A DNA stretch of 64,000 nucleotides from Tenrec ecaudatus (lineage: Eukaryota; Chordata; Mammalia; Afrosoricida; Tenrecidae). The stretch covers positions 256,880,812-256,944,811 of the forward strand of contig NC_134531.1 in NCBI RefSeq assembly GCF_050624435.1, read 5' to 3'. Of the stretch, positions 24,908 to 35,385 are shown piece by piece (the first letter of the stretch is position 1; each line of letters opens with the position of its first letter). The position numbers and the translations under genes are program-made. The notes beneath the pieces are model-generated. The model was not told the DNA's origin. It ran no database searches and worked only from the letters and a program-made list of their open reading frames with translations.

Positions 24908-25434
24908 TGTGATACGTAGGTTTACTGTGCCAACCTGGCCAATAAGAATATGTGGGATTAATAAAGTCAGAGTTTGATTGGAGGTCAAAGAGATAAATGG
25001 CTCAGCAAGCCCTGTCTCTCCCTCTCTTGCTCTGTGATGATTAGTGTGCAGCTGCCTTAGCTAGTTCTCTGCCTTCACTTCTGAGCTACATTACCTGTGG
25101 GACACCCAACCCATGTCACTAGAGCCTGAGGTTCTTTCGGGACCTGCTTCACCATGCTACTGGTGTATATATCAATTGAGTTTGGGACTGCTGAATCGTG
25201 TCAGCTGGCTGACTTTTGGTGCCCCACCCTGCTGTTTGCTGCCTCTTGCCAGACTGTCTACATTGCTCTACAGAAGACTCAGCTGTCTGCTTTCTTGACC
25301 ATGGACCAAGCAACCCTCATGGATTGAAGGACTTCCAGTATATTAACCTTTCCAGAGAAATGAGTTGAACAGACTACTCTGTACCACTGTGTGGACTAAT
25401 TAGCTGCTATATTCCCTCGTGCTGTCTCTCTGTT

Positions 25435-25484
<50 letters not shown>

Positions 25485-25547
25485 ATCTATCTATCTAAAA
25501 TCATAAGTGTCCTAGTTTTGTTTTCATACAATACTCTGTCTAACACA
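24908..25547 (-). mobile_element. LTR-like element, copy B, inserted in an RTE LINE
   Basis: The 640-bp insertion runs TG...CA ('tgtgatacgtagg' to 'ctgtctaacaca'). Its flanks are 'attgc' (24903-24907) and 'cttgc' (25548-25552), a near-perfect 5-bp target duplication. Reversed, it starts TGTGTTAG like the copies at 3679 and 36498 and shares the 'aacctggcca'/'tcaa' terminal region, though the interior is diverged. A TCTA microsatellite lies within it. Length, TG/CA ends and duplication size fit a solo LTR. No viral coding sequence is present. Confidence 0.6.
25436..25497. repeat. (TCTA)n tetranucleotide microsatellite
   Basis: About 15 'tcta' units with one interruption ('atctatcatctatct') near 25484. 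It sits inside the LTR-like element and is a likely polymorphic marker. Confidence 0.95.
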
Positions 25548-26275
25548 CTTGCTAAATGATTTTCAGAAAAAATATACTTACATGTGATAATAATGGTATT
25601 GTTTGATAATTTTAGCCTTCTATTGACTCATGCATCTTTGGAATAGGTACATATATGGACATCTTCATGTCAGTGGTCAGGTAACTGTCTTCCAAATTTC
25701 TTGCCATAGGCAACTGAGTACTTTCAGTACTTCATCAGCTCGCTGAAACATTCTATTGGTATTCATCAGTTCCTATGACCCTAGTTTTCACTAATGCATT
25801 CAGTGTACCTTTAATTTCTTCCTTCACTCCATCCAATCTTGATCATATGTTGTCTTTTGGAATGGTTGAATATTGACCAGTTCTTTTGATAAAGTGACTC
25901 TGTATCCCATCTATCTTCTTTGGATGTTTACTGCATTGATTCATCAGCAAATGAAGGTCCCGAAAGATTTACGCCATCCATATCATTATGGTTGACTCTC
26001 CCCAAGGCAGCAAGTCTTTTCAGTCATATTGTGAGTGCCTTGAGTCTTGAAGGGCTCATCATCTGACACTAAATATGAATGTTTCCGTTATTAATGAGAG
26101 TTTCAATAGCTAGTCCCTCAGAAGTAGGCAGACTCTTGTTTGTTCCCAGCCTGTTAGTAGTCTATAAACGTGTTACATTGTCTGACCCTCCTACTATGTG
26201 ACATGTCAGCATCATAGCTTCCATGTAGCATCACAGCAGTATGCAAACCATCACAGTACAACAAACTGGCAGATA
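25548..26275 (-). pseudogene. RTE/BovB-like LINE, right part of the split copy
   Basis: 'aaatgattttcagaaaaaat', 'attggtattcatcagttcct' and 'ttttcactaatgcattc' match the 62830-63080 block of the 61655 copy. Reversed, the latter region encodes an IPIE-F-like peptide equivalent to the IPI(E/K)-x-F motif upstream of the reverse transcriptase. The segment to 26275 ('catcacagcagtatgcaaac', 'agtacaacaaactggcagat') lies further 5' in the element. Confidence 0.65.
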
Positions 26276-26479
26276 CAAATGAAGGAGTATATACACTATA
26301 TACAGAAAAAGCATTAATAAAATGTAAATATATTGGATGGTCAAATACACAAAGATAAAACACCTTTTAGTAACTCCTAGCATAGGTACGTAGTTGCACA
26401 ATCAATATAGAGTATATTTTTATGAACCCAGAAAATGACTTTATGATCCTTTTCAGTCAATCTCCACCCCTCAAACCTA

Positions 26480-28585
26480 CCGTATATACTCGAATATAAA
26501 CCGACCCGAGTATAAGCCAAGGTACCTAATTATTATCTGGGAAACCAGAAAAACTGATTGAGTCAAGTATAAGCCTAGGGTGGAAAATGTAGAAGCTATT
26601 GGTGAGTTTCAATAATCAAAACAAATGAAAATAAAATTACTAAAATTGAGACATCAGTGGGGTAATGTATTTAAATACTTATTTTAAATTAAAAAAAACA
26701 TAAAAAGGACAAGTCATTTAACATTAGTAAACCAGCACAGTAAGTAGAAAATAGGTTCAAAAAAACACAATAGGTTCAACAAAATAAATAGGTTCAGCAA
26801 AATCAATAAGGTATCAACAATAATACCTTAAGAATACTATTCCCTGAGCTCAATCAGCAACCAAGCTAAAATGTAAAGAGTTAAAATCCTTCAAAACTGG
26901 ATTCCTCATCATCATCCATATCCCAATGCAGAGCTTCAGCTGGTGTGAGGTCATCATAGACGCTGTCCTCACAGAGATCACCATCACTGCTGTCATTTTC
27001 ATACAAAGAGCAGTCTTCACTGCCATCAATAGCATTACTAATACTACATACATTTCTGGAAGGCACGTTGTACCCTGTCTTCTGGAATGTATTCCCATAC
27101 ATCTCGAATTCACTTTGCCATTAACTCTATGTCAGGCTTCATGAGATTTTCTCCTTTTGTTAGTTGGGCTTGACCAGATGACATCCATTCATGCCACATC
27201 CTTCGCATAGTCTTTAAAAGGCTTATTCAAAGATACAACCAGAGGCTGCAGTACAGATGTAAGCCCACCTGGAATAACGGCTAAAGTAACTTTACTAGAT
27301 TTGGCCAATTTTTTTTTATGTCATCTGATAGGTGGGCCCTGAGCATATCCCAAACAAGTAATGATGACTTTTTCTTTAAGGCTGCTCCTGGTTGTCGGTT
27401 CCAAATTTCTTCCAGCCATTTTTTTTGTTCCACCTTCATCCATCCAGCCTTTAACATGTGTATGCACAATAATTCTTGGTGAGGGAGTGGCTTTGAGAAA
27501 AATGTTCTTTTCTCCTAAACTTGCCACAGTTCTGTTGCTTGGAAGATGTGAAGTCATGCAGTGCCATCCATATTCCCAATATATGCCAGCTCATAATTAT
27601 AAATCCTTCTTTGTTTTATAATAAATGACTAGAATGACAAAATTTTTTCTTCAAGGTCTTCTGGCAATTTCTGGGAAATCTTTGTTCTTTGTCTCAAATA
27701 TAGTATACCGAACCTATTCATGAAGCGGGTACACCATCCTGCTGATGCAGCAAATTTTTCAATGCCTAGTGCTTTATATTTGTCATCCTTAGTCATTTGT
27801 AGAGCACGTATGCAGACTCCCATGCGTGTTAGACACTCCATAACCCATTTATGCAATTCACCCTCTAGAGCCCCATAAAAAGACATTAAACCACGACGAG
27901 CTTTTTTAGCTTTTGGAATCTGTTCCAAGTCAGCCTTCATTTTCCGCCACTCCCTCACTTGCTTTTCGTCAACACAGAATTCCCTACTTGCAATATTGCT
28001 ATTGTTCTCTTCTGCTCTTGAAACAACCTTCATTTTGAAACCAGCCTCATATGACCGGCGTTTTTGTTTTGGTTCAAGAGTATCCATTTCTCATAGGATA
28101 AAAAAAACAAGACTTTGAAAAAGAACTTTCATGGTAATGCTTGTCCCCCCAAGATGTGTTAGCTGAGAAGAGGCAGGGTGTGAATTAACACAGAGACTAG
28201 AGGGGAGAGATGAAGTGTAGCCACAGACACATCCTTACCAGTTCAGCTGGGGGCATAAGTGAATCCCTATGGGTGCTTCTGTGAATTGGAGCCATCCACG
28301 TCATAGGATGGCTCTGATTGGTTAGATGTGAGTTAAAAAATAAAAAACATTCAAAGCCCTGAGTAAATAAACATTCAAAGTCCTGTAGCGGGGCTTTGAA
28401 TGAACAGCAAGAAATGGCATCCTGGAGATAATGGGCACTAGTCCTGTCCCTGGGGGGAGGGGGTGGGAGAAGCAGTGAGATGTTACACCTCCCTGGGGTA
28501 CCACTGACCCATGTATAAGCTGAACCCCAGTTTTTCAGCACATTTTTTGGGCTGAAATACTCAGCTTATACACGAGTATATACGG
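26480..28585 (-). mobile_element. Complete pogo/Tigger-like DNA transposon (Tc1/mariner superfamily)
   Basis: The 2106-bp element has terminal inverted repeats, 'ccgtatatactcg' at the left and its complement 'cgagtatatacgg' at the right. It is flanked by TA on both sides (26478-26479, 28586-28587). Similarity continues inward: left 'tataaaccga', right reversed 'tataagctga'. Subterminal 'agtataagcc' motifs lie at 26509 and 26565, with a related 'catgtataagctgaacccc' at 28511. A broken transposase gene is inside on the minus strand. Intact ends and a long surviving frame suggest a younger insertion than the SINEs nearby. Confidence 0.9.
26881..28087 (-). pseudogene. Broken pogo-type transposase with BrkDBD/CENPB-like DNA-binding region
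   Basis: A 152-residue open frame starts at ATG 28087. Residues ~9-50 (KRRSYEAGFKMKVV, then EFCVDEKQVREWRK) resemble the Brinker-type helix-turn-helix seen in POGK-like proteins, and ~75-140 resembles a CENPB-type helix-turn-helix. The frame stops at 27629. The catalytic region continues in shifted frames: NMDGT with the first aspartate at 27566-27568; PSNRTV; VWDMLRAHL with the second at 27347-27349; and LQPLVVSLNKPFK, where the expected third aspartate is valine (codon at 27237-27239). An acidic C-terminus lies at 26881-27102. With frameshifts, stops and a lost catalytic residue it cannot encode an active enzyme. Confidence 0.88.
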
Positions 28586-28587
28586 TA

Positions 28588-29157
28588 ATACTATTTTAAT
28601 TTCTACTATTGAAGTACCAGTTTTACATGTTTTTTAAATTAAATGAAAGGAATCCAGGAGTATTTACTTTAACTTTATGGAATATTTTTTGCTTTCCATC
28701 TTCCATGTGTATATTTGCATTTCTTCTTTTACTTTAATTTTATTCTCCTCTCTTTATTTACTGCCTTCCTTCCTTATTCCTGTGATTTCTTTAGTCTCCA
28801 CTGTCTCTCTTCCTCCACTTTGCTTTCCAATGATGATCATTGTTCTGTAATGAGTAGGTAGACTTCCACTTATAATGGATAGTTAGATTGATGTGTTCGC
28901 ATCATTCATATAGAGCTACCCAATAAATTCAGTTAACAAGCTTGGTTATAGAAACTAATTTTTGGAGTATGTCTTATAGTCATAAGTTAAAGCTAGAATC
29001 AATCCTAAATTGTAAATGGATAAAGCGCTGCATAATCAAAACCAAACACAGGCATTCACACACAAACTCTAGTGGCTTCTACTACTAAGCAATGTATATG
29101 TTTATACTACTACCTAACTATAAGCAACTTGGGGCACATGAATTATCCATGTAAAGT
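28588..29157. other. Unassigned intergenic sequence
   Basis: About 570 bp of AT-rich sequence between two DNA transposons. Nothing is recognisable. Confidence 0.5.
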
Positions 29158-29656
29158 TTCTCCTTTTATTGTGCTTCACTTTATTATACTTTGCAGATAG
29201 TTATTTTTAAAAAACAAATGGAAAACGTGGCAACTCTGCATGGTTCAAGTCTTTATACATCATCTTTCAATACCCTGCACTCAGTGTGTGTCTGTATGTC
29301 ACATTTTTGTAATTCTTTCAATACTTTAAACTTTTTATAAGGACATTGTCCACTTAACAGACAACAAGAAAGCAAAAGGAACCACATGAAACACTGCCAT
29401 TAAATTGATTCTGATTTATAATAACCCTTTAGGACAGAGTAGAACTGCCCATAGGGTTACTGAATCTCTTTGTTAGCAGACTGCCTTTTCTTTGTCTCCA
29501 GGAGTAACTGGTGGGTTAGAACTACTAATCTTCAAACAACCAGATGGACCACCAGGGCAAACGTGCACTTGGAAACCAAAACATCCCTGTCACTTTTTTG
29601 CTTTATTGCTTTGGTCTATAGCTGAACTCACAGGATCTCTGAGGTATGCCTGTATT
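29158..29656 (+). mobile_element. Internally deleted Tigger1-like element split by a SINE
   Basis: The left part (29158-29340) has 'ttttattgtgcttcacttta', 'cgtggcaactctgcatgg' and 'tgtcacatttttgtaattct', which are Tigger1 end sequences. The right part (29587-29656) has 'tttgctttattgctttggtc' and ends 'tctctgaggtatgcctgta', the Tigger1 terminal repeat. The transposase region is missing, so this is a non-autonomous derivative. A SINE sits between the parts. Confidence 0.7.
29388..29565 (-). repeat. AfroSINE-like SINE inserted in Tigger1
   Basis: Reversed SINE phrases: 'aacactgccattaaattgat', 'ctttaggacagagtagaact', 'gcccatagggttactgaatc' and 'actggtgggttagaactact'. The insertion postdates the DNA transposon. 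Confidence 0.75.
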
Positions 29657-30110
29657 GTGAACTACAATAAGGAAGCAGATACATCTTTTAGAAACAGAAG
29701 AGCAAAGATTCTAAAATCAGATCTTATTACAGAATTAGTTTGACTTTTGAGGAAAAACTGCTTTAGGAATACCACTCAAATGTGGTGAAAATCAATCCAA
29801 CTGCTTTCTTTTTGAAACGATAATAAATTCCAAGTCAGAAACTCAATTTAACTTACGTAAATTTGACTTTGCAAAACCTATGTACTTACATCTAACTATT
29901 TGTAAGCCAGGAATTTTCTAAATGCTCTGAAAATAGAATGATGATGCAGTGCTCTTAATACTGTGCCCAGAGATCCCGTGAAGCTGTAAATCGGCACTAT
30001 ATTCTTTCCAATCTGTTCATTCTGTATGGAGCATGATTTAGACAAACGTGTTTTAAACTAACACGTGGGAGAAATGATAGCTAAAAAAAAGAAAAGAAAG
30101 AAAAAGAAAA

Positions 30111-30290
30111 TGATATCAGGTCCTCTTTTTTTTTTTAAGGGCCTAAGTGGAGAGCAAATGCTTTGAAAATGATTAGGGCAAAGAATGTACAGATGTGCTT
30201 TATACAATTGATGCATGTATATGCATGCATTGTGATAAGAGTTGTATAAGCCCCTAATAAAATGTTTAAAAAAAACAACACTAACTGCCA
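30111..30290 (+). mobile_element. L1 3'-end fragment with inverted 5' piece
   Basis: From 30138 the copy reads on plus: 'gggcctaagtggagagcaaa', 'gaaaatgattagggcaaaga', 'gtataagcccctaataaaat', A-run. Just upstream 'gatatcaggtcctctttttt' is the adjoining L1 sequence reversed, which suggests a 5' inversion of the kind produced by twin priming. The upstream piece is very short. Confidence 0.65.
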
Positions 30291-30699
30291 TGGGCTTTCA
30301 GTATCTGAAGAGGGTCTGGAATGACAAAGAAGGGGCCAGCAGATGAAAAGAATTAGTTTTGGCATACTTATGACTAATTTGTGTGCTATAAATTTTAACA
30401 GATTAAAGAATGGAGAGAAAATAAGAAAACAGAAGTTCGATATGTGTGTCTCTCTGAGACAACATTTTGAGGAAATTGCATAAAATCAAACAGATTTCTT
30501 TCCATTTATTGATGCCGATGATATAGAGAATTTAAACTACATTTATAAGATTAGACCTAGGTAAGAACATTATATGTCAATCAAACGGCTAATAAACACT
30601 AAATTTGAAACTCCAACTCTGTTTGCTTATATAAAAAGATGTATCAAATTACCAATAACGGCATTTCAGGGGAAAGCAAATAATTTATCTGATTGGTTA

Positions 30700-31330
30700 T
30701 CATGGCAAGAGCCTTTTAATTGACATATTGACAGGCAGGAAGATTAGGGTTAAAGGGGGTCGTCTCCACTGAATGCCTACACTAAATGAACATTAGCTGG
30801 CAACGCCACATAGGGGTTTGAAAGAAATCAGGCACACACTAGAAACTTCTGGGGAAGTTCTGGGGAGGATTCAAAGCTGTATATGCACAGCTGAATGTTG
30901 CCCAAAGATGTAGATTGAGGTCACCTGGGCATGGACTCTAGAGACCAACAGCAGGACATCAAGCATACATCTAAACTCAGTCACTAAGAAAGGCCATTGC
31001 CCTCAACCACGCCCCTCCCCACCCAGTGGGGAAGGAAGTGATAACAAGCAGAAACAGGCAGGCCATCTCTCTTGCCCTCTCTCTCAGAGGCACACATCTC
31101 TTGCTTCCATAACCTGCCCTTTGGGGCCATTTTTCACTTTTTTTTTGTTTGTTTTTTACTGTTCCCCAGATGTGGTGATCTTAAGTCTCGAACTCATGCA
31201 CAGTCCCCTGCGCGGCATTGCTGTACCATCTGAGATGGTAGTAATGAAACCTCCTTTCCCTCAGAAAAAGTACTAGCGCTTACTGAAGGCAAGACCCGGG
31301 AAAAAGCGTCCCAGAACCTAACAATAAGGA
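30700..31330 (+). mobile_element. Possible solo LTR, family not identified
   Basis: The block is richer in GC than its flanks and includes 'gcccctccccacccagtggg', a C/T-rich stretch and late 'ggtagtaatgaaacctcctt', which resembles an LTR polyadenylation region. I see no clear ends, target duplications or viral coding sequence. An unrelated old repeat is possible. Confidence 0.3.
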
Positions 31331-32025
31331 CATGCCGGAATAATGTATACTTATCTGCTTTGGGAAGCTTTTGGGTTACATAGAGCTACACTGTCGTCCC
31401 GACCTGCCAATGATAGAAGGAATGATTCTGCTTTGTGCTGAACTTCAGCCTCGAGCTTCGACTTTAACTGTAATAACAGTGGTGCTTTTTTCCATAAGCC
31501 TTTCATTTTGATCCGAAGATTGGATTCAATCTCATTCGGGAATAGGAGCAAGAAAGACATAAAAAGATATAATCAACTGACATAGGGATAGCAACAGGCA
31601 GAAGTAATGCTTTATAAAGCCTTGCAATTACAATTAATGAGAGCGATGAGTGGTAAAGGGTTAGGAGAGAGCATTGTTTCACCAAAAATTAGACAACCTT
31701 GATACACACCATAATTTTACTTGATAAACGTAACTGAGCAAGCACACAGAAGTGTGTTTCTCTGCCAAGCTTCTGATTCTTTGTCCCTGCTTCCAGAAGA
31801 CATCTCAGTTTAATTCTAAGATGAATTGAAAAATCTTAAATTCATGCGGATACAATTTTAACAAAGCAATAGCAGTTTTTGACAAATAATAGCTTATAGA
31901 AAGAATCCTTGATCTCAATAATTTTTACTTTCTTAGCATAACTTTTTAAAACTTCTGTTAATGGCAATTGATTTTGAATATATATTTTTTTCTGAGTATG
32001 AATACAAAGATCTCACCAAACTCAC
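31331..32025. other. Unassigned intergenic sequence
   Basis: No recognised repeat or gene. The 60-70-residue minus-strand frames at 31351-31685 have no family features. Confidence 0.5.
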
Positions 32026-32029
32026 CGCA

Positions 32030-32210
32030 GGTAAATCTATTCCAAGAGCAGAGTAGACCTGCCCCTGTAGGTCTGTAAAACTGTAAACCTTTATGGGATG
32101 AGAAAGCCTCATCTGCCCCTAACTGAGCAGCTGGTGGTTTCAAACTGCTGACCTTGTTGGCAGTTAGCAGCCTACCCAGTATCCCACTATGGCTCCAGGG
32201 CTCCTTTTCC
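32030..32210 (-). repeat. AfroSINE-like SINE, minus orientation
   Basis: Clear reversed order: 'gagcagagtagacctgcccc', 'gatgagaaagcctcatctgc', 'agctggtggtttcaaactgc', 'tgaccttgttggcagttagc' and head 'ctatggctccagggctcc'. Confidence 0.8.
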
Positions 32211-32289
32211 CTTCACTACAAAAATGTTAACATAGATGTAAATTTTAATATAAAATTAATGCTTGATACATAATAGCATTACGTTATTA

Positions 32290-32945
32290 TTAATTCTCTT
32301 GGAGTTGATTCTAAGCAAGAGCAACTGTATTTAACAACAGAAGGAAAGCCCCCAGGTCCTGCGTCGTGGTGGTATGCATGCCCGAGCTCTCGCTGTAGCC
32401 ACCGTGTGACTCAGCCCTCTTGAGGTCTTTGCCTTGTTTGGTGACCCTCTAATTTGCCAAGCGACATGTCCTTCTGGGCTTGAACCCTCTCGGGAACATG
32501 TCCAAAGTGCACGAACTGGAGTCCCTTCTCCTCTCTTACAAGGAGCATCTGGGCTGTACTTGGAAGATAAATTGTTTCTTCTGGCAATCCAATGCACTTT
32601 CAGTATGCCTCACCAACACTATGATTCAAACATATCAGTCTTATTAATTTTCCAGCATGCTTACGGGCAATCTAAAATAGCAAGACTTGAGTCCTGTGGT
32701 CCGCAATGACACCCTTGCTCTTCAACACTTTAAAGCGATCGTGTGCACGTATTTATCCAGTACAATACGTCACTTGATTTCTTGACTGCTGCTTCCATGA
32801 GCCATTGATTATGGGTCCAATTAAAAATAAACCTTTGACAACTTCCATCTTTACTCCATTTATTATGATATCATCTTCTGTCCCAGTTGTGAGGGAATTT
32901 GTTTGTTTTGTTTGTTGAGTTGCAATTTATACTGACGGCTACAGA
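32290..32945 (-). pseudogene. RTE/BovB-like LINE 3' fragment
   Basis: Blocks shared with the RTE copies at 16115 and 55325 include 'acacccttgctcttcaacac' plus 'tttaaagcgatcgtgtgcac', 'gacttgatttcttgactgctg'-type sequence, 'tccatgagccattgattatg' and 'tttattatgatatcatcttc'. Divergence is high. Confidence 0.65.
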
Positions 32946-35040
32946 CTCTGATTGTTAGAAGAAAATGTTGCCAGTATTTTTTTTTTGTTTTTTATGCAAG
33001 CAAAGTCTGTAATCTGTAACAAGGCATATTGCGAAAAGACATATATTTTAAACCAGTTTTCTTCTTTGTTTCCTTTGTAATCACAATTGCAATTGAAGAT
33101 GTGTTGTGTGGTAGAAAGGAAAGCTGTCACCAAATCTAGGTTTCTATTCTCCTGAAATATTTCCTATTATGTTCCTAAATTAGTTCTTCCATTTACCGTA
33201 ATACCCAATAACTCATTCAACAATCCTATGTTTTTCTTCTTGTCTCAGACTGAACCTATACTTCAAAAATATCCCTTTGAAAGTAAACCTATCAATGACT
33301 TGGTTAGAACTTTGTATTTAACTTTTAGTGTATGATCTGAATGCTACTAAATATTCTGTGAAGGTGATGTTGGAGGATTAAGAAGCAAGATAAAGAGTCT
33401 TTGCATTGTTCTACTCTTCACCCCTTTCAGACAATAATAATATGTTTTATGATTTTGTTAGATGAGATTGACCCTAAGAAAATTTGAAAGCCTTTAGATT
33501 AAATATTACCAACAATTTCAACAAGCTTTCAAAAACATCTGTTATATTGTACCTGTTTCTGTTAATTCTAAATAGAACTATAGGATTCAATAAAAGTATA
33601 TGTTTTATTGGTTTTATTAGGGAACTACATAGCCTGAATTCGTATTGCTTTAAATGACTCAGACCACGCATTTCTGTTCTTGTTAGTTGCCTTGGACCTG
33701 AGAACACCCTGGTGGTGGGTTTGGTATGTTCGCTTGGAAGGTAACAGAAGTCGGTCACCAGGCCTGTCTTCCAAAGCACTTCCGGGTGGTTTGAATCACT
33801 AGCTGTTCTGCTAGTACTTTAAGACTTAGGTGTTTTTTTGTTTTTTTTTTTTTTTGCACCAAGAGACTCCTGAACCTTAAGATTAAGATTGGCTTCAACT
33901 GTTTAGAGAAGATGATCTAGGTCACTTACATGATGATTGTATGTCACCTAAGACACCTGTTTTTAATGTTAATTTCACAACTTGTTCTTTAGGAAATGAT
34001 TGCAGTGCTGCCTGGTAAAATTACTGTCGAGAAAATCAAGATAAAATGTGTATGGATAAAACCAAAGGTTATTTGTTGTTGTCATCGTCTTTCTCTCAGA
34101 TGTTTGAATTTAATACAAAACAAAAAAGTTCACCCCAAAATCTCAGCATCAGTAAAATGAAATCGTTAGATTCATGTTCCAGAGGTTTACACAATAGAGT
34201 TTAGTATATCTACACAGAAAAAAATCTATAGGGTTTTTAAAAACTCAACAGGCAACGTATTCCCTGGCAATCCCCATGGGCGCCCCCACGCCCAGACAAT
34301 ACCATGAACACTGAGGAGAGAGCAACGTTTAGCAATTACAGTCATTAAAATGACAAAATTTAGCTTCTAAACAGGCGGGAGGGTTTTTCTATGAAAGGTT
34401 TAAAATTTTTTAAATGCTGACATACAAAGCAAAGCCATTACTCGTTCATTCTTGAACATGAGCATTTAAAGATGCATTAAAGAATATGGGTGTATATTTT
34501 ACTGTCATTTATGCAAGTGTCTAGGGAAAAGGAAAGATTTTTATTTCAACTCACTTTGACATGAGTAATGAAGCTATTCAGAATAAAATATATATTTATG
34601 AAAAGTTACTAATAAGGGTCTCAAAACTTTTAATATATTTTATTAAAAGTTTCAGAATTACAGAAAATACACGATAATAATATCACTATGAATTCCATAT
34701 ATACACAATTCCTACTGCCATATATTACTGTGCTACATATATTTTAATTAATGAAGAAATAGCAAAACATTAGAATTCACAAAGTTTATATTTTATTAAT
34801 ATGTTCTAATTTTAAAATTTAATGTATTTTTCTGGTCAAGGACAAAGCTCTATTATATACTTATAATAAATATATACATATTATAAATTATATATTTATA
34901 TAAAATTACAAGTTATATATTATATTATAATATATTATTATATACAATATATAGTATATATAGATATATTTGCATGTCTATGATTCTTCTTTTCTATGAT
35001 AGTTTTTCAAATTTTTAGTTATAGTTATTGTTATGATTTT
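32946..35040. other. Unassigned; very AT-rich at the 3' end
   Basis: No gene. A possible minus-strand SINE remnant lies near 33690-33815. From 34855 to 34975 the sequence is almost pure A/T with TA-rich tracts. Confidence 0.5.
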
Positions 35041-35041
35041 A

Positions 35042-35240
35042 ATGGGATCCCTGGTGCCATAGCGGGCTATGCATTATCTACTAGGCAAAATACCATCAGT
35101 TCAAACTCATCAGTAACTCCTGAGGAAAAAGATGAGGCTTTCTGTAAAAATGTACACCATATCACTTGGCAGGAGGATACCTCACCACAGCTGGGGTCAA
35201 GTGACCCACAGAGAGATGGGGGATTGTCACGAGCTGTGCA
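35042..35240 (+). repeat. AfroSINE-like SINE
   Basis: 'gggatccctggtgccatagc' head, 'accatcagttcaaactcatc', 'gaaaaagatgaggctttctg' and 'tggggtcaagtgacccac' follow family order, with a diverged tail. Confidence 0.65.
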
Positions 35241-35385
35241 ATCAATAATTACTTAATGCTCTTTGACATTTTTAAATGCTTGGTTTATTCACTACAAGCA
35301 GACATCGAGCAATCTAATAAACCTAATGTTAACGTACACTCTAATATCACTTCAGACAAATATCAGAAATAGGGGCAACATGCTA

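Noticed and set aside
25436-25497. Repeat array resembling a CRISPR
   Set aside because: It is a plain TCTA microsatellite without spacers, in a mammalian genome.
27629-28087. Domesticated transposase gene
   Set aside because: The rest of the transposase is frameshifted, the third catalytic aspartate is lost, and both terminal repeats remain, so it is an ordinary decaying transposon copy.
33690-33815. SINE remnant
   Set aside because: Only short phrases ('gggtggtttgaatcactagc', 'gttctgctagtac') resemble the family; too weak to list as a feature.
34855-34975. AT-rich tract as a replication origin or matrix attachment site
   Set aside because: Composition alone is not evidence, and similar AT-rich runs occur throughout the window.
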